A stretch of DNA of 6,680 nucleotides from Legionella genomosp. 1 (lineage in GTDB: Bacteria > Pseudomonadota > Gammaproteobacteria > Legionellales > Legionellaceae), in the NCBI GenBank assembly GCA_945889365.1, contig CAMDBQ010000082.1, positions 1 through 6,680 of the forward strand, in the 5' to 3' direction. Positions 1 to 5,703 of the stretch are shown one piece after another. The first letter of the stretch is position 1. Every line of letters begins with the position of its first letter. A program made the translations under genes and the position numbers. Under the pieces are notes generated by a model. The model did no database searches. It saw nothing but the letters and a program-made list of their open reading frames with translations, and had not been told where the DNA came from.

Positions 1-624
1 GTCATGCGTGAACATATTTTACTGGATGATATTCCGGTTCATGTGATTGACACAGCAGGCTTGCGTGAAAGTGATGACTTGGTTGAAAAAGAAGGCATTA
101 AGCGTGCATGGCAAGAAGTTAGTCGCGCGGACTGTGTGTTGCTGGTGATAGATGCGGGTTGTGATATCGATACTGCGCCGTTAAGTGAGGCAATTCAGGC
201 TGTATTGCCAATGGATGTCCCTATTATTTATGTGTTTAATAAAATTGATCTTTTAAAACACCCACATAAATCTGTTGAGAATGCAGGGGCTAGCGGCACT
301 TGTCAAACCAATCATGCTAACGCCGTTTATCTCTCCGCCAAATCTGGTGAGGGTCTATCTCTGTTAAAGACTAAAATTAAACAAGTGGTGGGTTATCAAC
401 CTGCTGAAGGGCAGTTTTTAGCACGTCGCCGGCATATTCAGGCTCTCGATAATACACAGACGTTGTTATTGGCAGGGCATCATCAATTATTAATTCACCG
501 TGCAGGAGAGTTGCTTGCAGAAGACTTACGCCTTGCGCATTTATCGCTGTGTGAAATTACGGGTGAGTTTACACCCGATGATTTGCTAGGTGAGATTTTT
601 TCGAGCTTTTGTATCGGCAAGTAG
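1..624 (+). CDS. mnmE: tRNA uridine-5-carboxymethylaminomethyl modification GTPase MnmE, 3' part (start lies before the window)
   Basis: This is the C-terminal 207 residues of MnmE (TrmE), open at the window start; the family is about 450 residues long. With MnmG it installs the 5-carboxymethylaminomethyl group on wobble U34 of certain tRNAs, in the cytoplasm. Numbering from the Met codon at position 4, the fragment begins just before the G3 motif DTAG (16-19). It carries the G4 motif NKID (79-82, bases 238-249) and an SAKSGEG G5-like segment. The helical domain then starts at FLARRRH, and the protein ends in FCIGK, whose cysteine is the conserved C-terminal one. The Met at position 4 is internal, because the upstream GTC codon is in frame and the N-terminal and G1/G2 parts are missing. 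The stretch between NKID and SAKSGEG is about 9 residues longer than I recall for E. coli, which looks like a harmless surface loop. Identification is secure. Confidence 0.97.
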   Translation, partial: VMREHILLDDIPVHVIDTAGLRESDDLVEKEGIKRAWQEVSRADCVLLVIDAGCDIDTAPLSEAIQAVLPMDVPIIYVFNKIDLLKHPHKSVENAGASGTCQTNHANAVYLSAKSGEGLSLLKTKIKQVVGYQPAEGQFLARRRHIQALDNTQTLLLAGHHQLLIHRAGELLAEDLRLAHLSLCEITGEFTPDDLLGEIFSSFCIGK

Positions 625-656
625 GTTAATGCGGCTCCAATCTTTGGTAAATGCTA

Positions 657-670
657 CTTGTTTAAACAAG
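657..670. repeat. 14-bp perfect palindrome, possible operator
   Basis: CTTGTTTAAACAAG is a perfect 14-bp palindrome in the gap between mnmE and the membrane protein gene. Its TTGTTT (659-664) can be read as a -35 element for the candidate promoter ending at 686, so a bound dimeric regulator would block that promoter. As RNA it would form only a stem with no room for a loop, so a DNA site is likelier than a terminator. No U-tract follows it. Function is inferred only. Confidence 0.35.
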
Positions 671-686
671 CATACAGTGGTATAGT
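659..686 (+). promoter_or_regulatory. candidate sigma-70 promoter for the membrane protein gene
   Basis: TTGTTT (659-664) and TATAGT (681-686) are separated by 16 bp. The -10 matches consensus at five of six positions, while the -35 is weak (TTG only). Transcription would begin about 40 bp before the ATG at 732. The 107-bp gap after mnmE makes a separate promoter plausible. Prediction by eye in AT-rich DNA is unreliable. Confidence 0.35.
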
Positions 687-731
687 GTATATTTTTAGGC
701 CAATTCTTGTTTTTTTGCAAAAGGATTATTT

Positions 732-1832
732 ATGCAAAACCCGCCGGATGATACTAGCAATTTGGTTGTAGGGAGCATTTTTCGACAGGCCACTGCAGCC
801 ACGCCGACTGCTAGCCAACCTGAAGAAAAACACTCAATCTACGATTTACCCCGTCTTGTAATTGCATTTGGCAACATGCACAGGCTAAGTACTCGCTTTA
901 CAATATTGACACTGAAGACATCCTTGTTGTTGGCCCGTGAGAACCATTGGCTGGATAATCTCGAAGTATTGTTGGGTCGTTCAGTTAATATTGCTATTCT
1001 TGATGCTCCATTGGGTGTTTATAGCTCATTAAGTGTTGGTCTTTTTATTGCTCGGAATCTTATTAATGCAACCGACATTCTGCAACATACGTTTTTTCCC
1101 GACGAAGATGAAGCAGCATTAACTAAGATGGATCGTTTTGGCAAAGGTCTTTATCATCGTCACACAAATCTGGCTAACGATTCTGTTTGGGGTCTAGTCA
1201 ATGCGTTATGTAATTACGCGGTATATTTTGGTATTCCTGCAGCTACTACCAATTATCTGATGGTCGGTTTTACCGGGTTTGACGTGGCATTGTTGACCTT
1301 GGATTTATATTTGAAAAGGCAGGAGTATTTAATTGCGTCGGTTGCGCCTAACCTAACACCTGAAGAAAAAGAGCGGATTGCAAGTGATTATGAGAAGTTT
1401 AGATCAGCCCAATTATTCTATATTGTAGCAGCTAATATCATGCTGGGTAGTTTTGCTATAGGCTTTTTGTTCTTACCCCCGGCCTATATTTCGGTTTGCT
1501 TTCTCATTTGTAATGTTGCCATTGCTATGTATCTTTCTGGCAGTAAGTATGGCGAATGGAGCGATGCTCACCGGATTTTGAAGTTGAGCGTTGATCTCAA
1601 TCAAGATAGAGCACCAGCAGATAAAGCTGTGCAGAAATCATGGGATGATTTGGGGTTTGCCATGGCTAAAAATATTATAGCGCCATTTGTTTTCTTAGGC
1701 GCATTTACGGTTAGTGTTCCTGCAGCTATTGGGTTGACTTTGGCTTATGCTGCTTATGAAGCTTATAATGTTGGTCTTGAGGCGAAGTATTTCACTAGCA
1801 ATGATGCTGCATCTGGACTGAAGAGCCCTTAG
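732..1832 (+). CDS. multi-pass membrane protein of unknown function
   Basis: I do not recognise a named family. The 366-residue protein starts at an ATG preceded by AAGGA (721-725) at 6-nt spacing. A polar, Pro/Thr-rich N-terminal tail (about 1-35) with no signal peptide precedes an amphipathic region (about 36-90) containing ENHWLDNLEVLLGR. Hydrophobic stretches at about 95-117, 152-168, 170-194, 226-248, 251-269 and 314-342 suggest five or six membrane spans. A charged loop lies at 195-225 (KRQEY...TPEEKERIASDYEKF), and a soluble stretch at 270-312. The combination of LSVGLFIARNLINA, HTFFP, LYHRH and W-G-L-V-N reminds me of uncharacterised membrane proteins in Legionella and relatives, but this is memory and not a search. 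It stands alone: mnmE upstream is separated by 107 bp, and rsmI converges on it from the right. No catalytic motif is visible. The gene is certainly coding, given its length, ribosome binding site and coherent protein; the function is unknown. Confidence 0.85.
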   Translation: MQNPPDDTSNLVVGSIFRQATAATPTASQPEEKHSIYDLPRLVIAFGNMHRLSTRFTILTLKTSLLLARENHWLDNLEVLLGRSVNIAILDAPLGVYSSLSVGLFIARNLINATDILQHTFFPDEDEAALTKMDRFGKGLYHRHTNLANDSVWGLVNALCNYAVYFGIPAATTNYLMVGFTGFDVALLTLDLYLKRQEYLIASVAPNLTPEEKERIASDYEKFRSAQLFYIVAANIMLGSFAIGFLFLPPAYISVCFLICNVAIAMYLSGSKYGEWSDAHRILKLSVDLNQDRAPADKAVQKSWDDLGFAMAKNIIAPFVFLGAFTVSVPAAIGLTLAYAAYEAYNVGLEAKYFTSNDAASGLKSP

Positions 1833-1881
1833 TCGTTATCTGACCTTGAACAGGTTGGGCAGGTCGCTTCGATACTAGCCT
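1833..1881. other. convergent intergenic gap without a clear terminator
   Basis: The 49 bp between the two facing stop codons contain only weak complementarity, such as GACCT (1842-1846) with AGGTC (1861-1865). Neither strand shows a GC-rich hairpin followed by a T-run. Either termination here is factor-dependent, or the two transcripts run into each other. Confidence 0.4.
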
Positions 1882-2730
1882 TTATTTTTCTTGTAAAGTG
1901 AGTGCTAGTTTGTAGATCTCGTTTTTATTTTCTTTTGTTAGCTGTGCTGCAATTTTTACGGCCTGTTTCAATGGTAGTTCGGCTAATAAAACAGTTAGTA
2001 GATTGTTCATGTCGTTTTGGACGCCTTCTTCTGCTCTGGGTGGGATGATTAAAACAAACTCCCCTTTGCAATGACCTTGATCAGCCATTAACCAGGCTTT
2101 CACTGTTGTGCAGCTTCCTGCAATAAATCGTTCGAATGTTTTGGTTAGTTCCTTCGCTAGCACCAACTCACAGTCCTCACCGAAAACAGTTGCAATATCA
2201 TCTATGCTTTCTACTATTCGATGGGTTGATTCATAAAATACCAAGGTGTGATCCGTTGCGCGTAGCGATTCAAGCTTGCTGCACCTTGCTGTTTTTTTGG
2301 CGGGTAAAAATCCATAAAACGAGAAGGCATCGCACGGTACTCCGGCTGCTGATAATGCGGCAATTACGGCACACGCTCCTGGAATGGGTGCCACCGTAAT
2401 GCCATGTGATTGAGCTAATTTAACCAGTGGGTAGCCAGGGTCGCTAATTAATGGAGTGCCGGCATCACTGATGAGTGCAAAAGATTTACCTTGTAACAAA
2501 GCGGTGATAATGGCGTCACTTTTATTGGCTTCATTGTGGGCGTGCAATGACATCAAGGGTTTTTTAATTCCCAACAGGGTTAGTAATTGCATGGAGTGAC
2601 GCGTATCTTCTGCGAGGATGGTATCAACGGATTGAAGTATATTTAATGCGCGTAAAGTGATGTCATCGCGATTGCCTATGGGGGTTGCCACAATATAAAG
2701 AATGCCTACAGTTGTTGCTGAAATGTCCAT
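1882..2730 (-). CDS. rsmI: 16S rRNA (cytidine(1402)-2'-O)-methyltransferase RsmI
   Basis: RsmI uses S-adenosylmethionine to methylate the ribose of C1402 in 16S rRNA, at the ribosomal P site, working with RsmH on the same nucleotide. The 282-residue length is close to the usual 286. The tetrapyrrole-methylase fold is marked by LYIVATPIGN (11-20), AEDTRH (40-45), SDAGTPLISDPGY (88-100), the PGACAVIAALSAAG segment (117-130) and FYESTHR (165-171). The usual C-terminal ELPLKQA...NEIYKLAL region follows. Position 21 is Arg in GNRDDI where Leu is commoner. The ATG (2730-2728) is preceded on the minus strand by GAGGA (2744-2740) at 9-nt spacing, which supports this start. The gene diverges from lpoA as yraL and yraM do in E. 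coli, and converges on the membrane protein gene. Identification is firm. Confidence 0.97.
   Translation of the reverse strand: MDISATTVGILYIVATPIGNRDDITLRALNILQSVDTILAEDTRHSMQLLTLLGIKKPLMSLHAHNEANKSDAIITALLQGKSFALISDAGTPLISDPGYPLVKLAQSHGITVAPIPGACAVIAALSAAGVPCDAFSFYGFLPAKKTARCSKLESLRATDHTLVFYESTHRIVESIDDIATVFGEDCELVLAKELTKTFERFIAGSCTTVKAWLMADQGHCKGEFVLIIPPRAEEGVQNDMNNLLTVLLAELPLKQAVKIAAQLTKENKNEIYKLALTLQEK
2672..2699 (+). promoter_or_regulatory. candidate lpoA promoter inside the rsmI 5' end
   Basis: TTGCCT (2672-2677, four of six consensus bases) and TATAAA (2694-2699, five of six) lie 16 bp apart, reading toward lpoA. The resulting leader would be about 70 nt. The elements lie within the rsmI coding region, which is plausible because the divergent gap is only 44 bp. 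No equally good pair was seen within the gap itself. Confidence 0.3.
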
Positions 2731-2774
2731 CTTGGTTTATCCTCTTCTGTTCTTGCGTCTTGGATTATGGTTAT

Positions 2775-4586
2775 ATGTTGTCAATTATACGGTTTTTAAA
2801 GCCCATTTTACTTGTTTTTTGTGCGACTTTTCTCTCACACTGCACCAAAGTAAGCGTGAGTTCGGAAAGCCATCTACAAGTGAGTCATAAATTAGCTAGC
2901 CCATACACTATGCCGGCTGCGGCGTACCTTGCTTTGGCAAAAAACCAGGTTGGAACCGAAAAACAATCATTATTTTTGATGGCTGCTGGTCGGGCGATCT
3001 ATGACGGACAATGGCGACAAGGGTTAGCCATTTTAGCACAGACCGGTGCGTTACCCGCAGATCTTGCCGATGAAAAAAGCTTATTGCAGGCTAAAGTCGA
3101 TTTAATTCGTGAACAACCCCGTATTGCGATTGCTAAACTGTCGACCATTCGTGAAATTAACAAATTGCCTATTTTTTACCAAGTTCAATTTTACGAGATG
3201 TTAGCGTCTGCCTATCAATCCATTGGAAATGCTACGGAATCGGTTGTGGAACGGATTAAGTTAGATAACCTATTGCCTGATGAGGCTTCAAAAGCCAATA
3301 ACCGCCGGGCTTTATGGTTATCGTTAACTACCTTGCCTATTGCTGAACTGGATACTTTGGCGGCTGAGGCTAAAGAGGGTTCATTGTTGAAAGGCTGGAT
3401 GCAATTGGCTCTAATTGCGCGCAAACAATATGACAACCCTCAAACGATGCTTGCGCACATTGAGGATTGGCAGTCGCAATATCCAAGTCATCCTGCTAAT
3501 TTTATTATGCCATCCCCCTTAGACAGCGTGAACGATCGCTTATATGCCCCGCCTAAGCAGTTGGCGTTGCTATTGCCTTTGACTGGTCCTTTGGCAGGGC
3601 CTGGTGGCGCGGTCAAAGATGGTTTTATGGCAGCATATGATGCCAGCTCTTTGCGAGAGTTTATAAAGGTTCGTATTTACGATACGAACTCAGCCAATGT
3701 GGCTTCTCTTTATCAGCAAGCCGTGGCTGATGGCGCTGATTACGTTGTCGGTCCGCTGAGTAAAGCGGATGTGACCACTGTTGCTGCCATGAATCATCCT
3801 GTGCCGACTTTATTGCTTAATGATTTGGAAGGTCGCACACAAGACAATGCCCTGCAGTTTGGTTTATCACCCGGTAACGAGGCCCGTCAGGTTGCGGCTA
3901 ATGCGCGCAAGCATGGATACACACGTGCGTTGGTTATTGCCCCCAGCGGTGCCTGGGGCGCTGATGTGGTGGGTGCATTTGCTAGTCAGTGGCAAGCCAG
4001 TGGCGGGCAGATTATTGATAAGATGTATTACGGCGCGCATGATGATATGAATGTCGGTATTCGCAATTTCCTCCATGTTTCAGATAGTGAGGCGCGCGGA
4101 AAACATCTTCAACAGATGCTCGGCCATAATATAGAATCTACGCCTAGTCGTCGTCAAGATTTTGATGTGATTTTCTTGCTGGCTTATCCTTCAAAAGCCA
4201 GGCAAATTATGCCGATGTTGAAATATTATTATGCTGGTGATGTGCCTGTGTATGCTACATCGAGTGTTTATTCAGGTAGTGCGAATTCAATGAAGGATCG
4301 AGATTTGGATGGCATTATTTTTTGCGATATGCCGTGGGTCTTTGATCATCAGATGGGTAGTCGCAACTGGCCGGAGCAGTTTAACAGTTATAACCGGTTG
4401 TATGCGTTAGGCATGGATAGTTATGCTTTGACGGGTCAATTAAACCAGCTGATCCTGTTCCCTGCATTGGGCGTTAGTGAAAAAAGCGGCGTGCTTTATT
4501 TAAGCTCTAATCAGCAGATTGCGCGGATTCTTGCTTTTGGGCAATTTAGACAGGGATTGCCGCAGATGTTGGGTGAGAATCGGTAA
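2775..4586 (+). CDS. lpoA: penicillin-binding protein activator LpoA (LppC/YraM family lipoprotein)
   Basis: LpoA is an outer-membrane lipoprotein that reaches through the periplasm to stimulate the peptidoglycan synthase PBP1A. The frame is open to an ATG at 2685 within rsmI. I place the start at 2775 because only then does a lipoprotein signal lie at the N-terminus: basic R6 and K9, a hydrophobic core to about 20, then FLSHC with Cys23 as the lipidated residue. The +2 residue is Thr, consistent with outer-membrane sorting. His at -1 of the lipobox is unusual. The ribosome binding site is weak. The mature 581 residues contain a helical, TPR-like N-terminal half (about 35-250). A periplasmic-binding-protein-like domain follows, from about 260, opening with LALLLPLTGPLAG (about 263-275) and including ADYVVGPLSK and the FDVIFLLAYPSKARQI segment. 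At 603 residues it is shorter than E. coli LpoA (678). In E. coli yraN follows; here dus does. Family call is firm, start moderately so. Confidence 0.92.
   Translation: MLSIIRFLKPILLVFCATFLSHCTKVSVSSESHLQVSHKLASPYTMPAAAYLALAKNQVGTEKQSLFLMAAGRAIYDGQWRQGLAILAQTGALPADLADEKSLLQAKVDLIREQPRIAIAKLSTIREINKLPIFYQVQFYEMLASAYQSIGNATESVVERIKLDNLLPDEASKANNRRALWLSLTTLPIAELDTLAAEAKEGSLLKGWMQLALIARKQYDNPQTMLAHIEDWQSQYPSHPANFIMPSPLDSVNDRLYAPPKQLALLLPLTGPLAGPGGAVKDGFMAAYDASSLREFIKVRIYDTNSANVASLYQQAVADGADYVVGPLSKADVTTVAAMNHPVPTLLLNDLEGRTQDNALQFGLSPGNEARQVAANARKHGYTRALVIAPSGAWGADVVGAFASQWQASGGQIIDKMYYGAHDDMNVGIRNFLHVSDSEARGKHLQQMLGHNIESTPSRRQDFDVIFLLAYPSKARQIMPMLKYYYAGDVPVYATSSVYSGSANSMKDRDLDGIIFCDMPWVFDHQMGSRNWPEQFNSYNRLYALGMDSYALTGQLNQLILFPALGVSEKSGVLYLSSNQQIARILAFGQFRQGLPQMLGENR
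2784..2789 (-). promoter_or_regulatory. possible rsmI -10 element (TATAAT)
   Basis: The minus strand reads a perfect TATAAT here, within the first codons of lpoA, about 54 bp before the rsmI ATG. No convincing -35 element is found 16-18 bp upstream of it. A TTGACA overlaps it (2784-2779) but has no -10 at the right distance. This is weak evidence for an rsmI promoter overlapping the lpoA start. Confidence 0.2.
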
Positions 4587-4637
4587 CGTTTTTGCGAACT
4601 ATCAGAGCCGCGTCTCGGATAGTTCGCAAAAACGTTA
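4584..4637. repeat. 20-bp perfect inverted repeat with 14-nt loop between lpoA and dus
   Basis: The left arm (4584-4603) begins with the lpoA stop codon TAA, and the right arm (4618-4637) is its exact reverse complement. The 14-nt spacer is AGAGCCGCGTCTCG. Each arm is mixed in composition, with T5 in the left and A5 in the right. In the lpoA-dus transcript this would form a long, stable hairpin. There is no T-run after the right arm, so it is not a canonical intrinsic terminator. It ends on the first base of the dus ribosome binding site. It could be an mRNA-stabilising or processing hairpin, a protein-binding site, or a remnant of a dispersed palindromic element; the sequence alone does not decide. 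Confidence 0.9.
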
Positions 4638-4640
4638 AGG
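4637..4640 (+). promoter_or_regulatory. ribosome binding site of dus abutting the hairpin
   Basis: AAGG sits 7 nt before the ATG at 4648, and its first A is the last paired base of the upstream inverted repeat. If the hairpin forms, the Shine-Dalgarno sequence lies at its base, largely unpaired, so the hairpin may insulate or modulate dus translation. That effect is inferred. Confidence 0.6.
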
Positions 4641-4647
4641 TCATTAC

Positions 4648-5586
4648 ATGCAAACATTCCTAAATACCCCTTTTAATATAGGCACCCTTTCCCTGCCCCA
4701 TCGCCTGATTCAAGGGCCATTGGCAGGATATAGCTGTGCGCCCTTTCGGCAGTTGTTTTATCGATATACCCCGCCTGCTTATTGTGTCTCCGAAATGATT
4801 TCAGCACACGATACGCTTCATAAGCACCAACCTGCTTCGCGTTATTTATACCGTGCGCCAGAAGAAAAGATATTATGCTATCAGTTGTCAGGCAATGATC
4901 CGCAGATCGTGGCTGAGGCAGCACTTCGCTTACAAGATTTAGGTGCTGATTTAATTGATCTGAACTGTGGTTGCCCGAAAGCTAAAATTCGAAAAAAAGG
5001 TGCGGGTAGTGCGCTGTTGGAAGATCCTGAGCGATTGGAAAAAATTGTCCGGGCTGTGCGTTCTGCTATTACGATTCCTTTCACTGTTAAAATTCGCCTG
5101 GGTGATGTTGGGTTGGCAAAAACTATCGAACAAGCAGGCGCTGATGCATTGGTTGTACATGGTCGAAACTGGACTCAAGGCTATGATAAGCCCTGTGATT
5201 TTTCTCAGATTGCAGCGATAAAGCAAGCACTGACTATTCCGGTGATAGCGAATGGTGATATTGCTGATCACGCATCCTTGGCCAAGGCCATTGCCATTAC
5301 AGGCTGTGATGCCTATATGATTGGACGCGCTGGCAGTGGTAATCCCTGGCTTTACCAGCAGTTGCTGACACATGAGCGGGAGCCAATCGAGTATGCTGAG
5401 CGCGTTAGCTGTTTCATCAGTCATTTACACGGTTTGGCGCATTTGGAAAGTGAGCATCAAGCTGTGCTGCAAAGTAAATCACTGGTTCGATATTATTTCA
5501 GAAATACACTTACTGACTCGCAATTACAATTTTTTTATGGTTTGGATAGCTTAACGGCGATTGCTGTCTTTGCAAACGCAGTGTAG
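4648..5586 (+). CDS. tRNA-dihydrouridine synthase (DusB/DusC-like)
   Basis: Dus enzymes are FMN-dependent and reduce specific uridines of tRNA to dihydrouridine with NADPH, in the cytoplasm. The 312-residue protein shows a TIM-barrel start, RLIQGPLAGYSCAPFR (19-34). Next come SEM (48-50), the Q-L-S-G-N-D segment (79-84), and the catalytic-cysteine motif NCGCPKAKI with Cys109 as the expected acid. Then follow KIR (148-150), VVHGR (169-173), the FMN phosphate-binding PVIANGDI (198-205), and MIGRAGSGNPW (224-234). A short helical C-terminal domain (about 240-312) ends the protein. The order and GNPW fit DusB best, while NCGCP resembles DusC, so I do not assign a subfamily symbol. The loop after KIR is about 7 residues shorter than in E. 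coli DusB. An AAGG supports the start. It is preceded by a large inverted repeat 61 bp after lpoA and may be cotranscribed with it. Confidence 0.93.
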   Translation: MQTFLNTPFNIGTLSLPHRLIQGPLAGYSCAPFRQLFYRYTPPAYCVSEMISAHDTLHKHQPASRYLYRAPEEKILCYQLSGNDPQIVAEAALRLQDLGADLIDLNCGCPKAKIRKKGAGSALLEDPERLEKIVRAVRSAITIPFTVKIRLGDVGLAKTIEQAGADALVVHGRNWTQGYDKPCDFSQIAAIKQALTIPVIANGDIADHASLAKAIAITGCDAYMIGRAGSGNPWLYQQLLTHEREPIEYAERVSCFISHLHGLAHLESEHQAVLQSKSLVRYYFRNTLTDSQLQFFYGLDSLTAIAVFANAV

Positions 5587-5629
5587 CATTGCTCAAAATT
5601 GTACGAACTTGATGTTAGGAAGGGATCCC

Positions 5630-5698
5630 GTGCGTGTATATACCTCAAATCAACAGCGGTACATCGACGCTAACGTCGACAATATAAATAAAGGATGA
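5630..5698 (+). CDS. possible 22-residue leader peptide before glmU
   Basis: A GTG codon at 5630 lies 4-9 nt after a purine-rich AGGAAGGGA (5617-5625), the strongest Shine-Dalgarno-like run in this gap. The frame runs 22 codons to TGA at 5696-5698. The peptide starts MRVYTSNQQRY and ends NINKG. The stop overlaps an ATG (5695-5697) in frame with glmU, giving an ATGA junction, and it lies 5 bp before the likely glmU ATG at 5704. That geometry would suit translational coupling. An in-frame ATG at 5612 also exists but lacks a ribosome binding site. Such a short open frame is common by chance, so the claim rests on the ribosome binding site and the overlap only. Confidence 0.22.
   Translation: MRVYTSNQQRYIDANVDNINKG
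5664..5679 (+). repeat. short hairpin in the glmU leader
   Basis: TCGACG (5664-5669) and CGTCGA (5674-5679) form a perfect 6-bp stem with a CTAA loop, 10 nt before the AAAGGA ribosome binding site of glmU. No T-run follows, so it is not a terminator. It lies inside the possible leader reading frame. It may be chance or a translational control element. Confidence 0.35.
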
Positions 5699-5703
5699 AT
5701 ACC

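Noticed and set aside
2136..2399. 87-codon plus-strand open frame inside rsmI
   Set aside because: It is antisense to conserved RsmI motifs and its translation shows no domain; it is best explained as a shadow of rsmI.
2685..2774. Upstream in-frame ATG giving a 633-residue LpoA
   Set aside because: It would place 30 extra residues before the lipoprotein signal peptide and overlap the rsmI start; the ATG at 2775 puts the signal at the N-terminus.
3669..3689. 8-bp perfect hairpin (GTTCGTAT / ATACGAAC, 5-nt loop) inside lpoA
   Set aside because: It lies within the conserved domain coding for VRIYDTN, has no T-run, and an 8-bp match in a gene this long can be coincidental.
4584..4637. Reading the large inverted repeat as a standard Rho-independent terminator
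   Set aside because: No T-run follows the right arm on either strand, and the repeat runs directly into the dus ribosome binding site.
4951..5424. 157-codon open frame on the minus strand
   Set aside because: It lies wholly inside the well-supported dus gene on the opposite strand, has a low-complexity, cysteine- and asparagine-rich translation and matches no family I know.
5622..5629. GGGATCCC palindrome before glmU
   Set aside because: An 8-bp palindrome is expected by chance, and its purine half is better explained as part of a Shine-Dalgarno-like run.
5683..5688. TATAAA as a glmU -10 element
   Set aside because: A start from it would fall in the ribosome binding site, and there is no -35 at the right distance.
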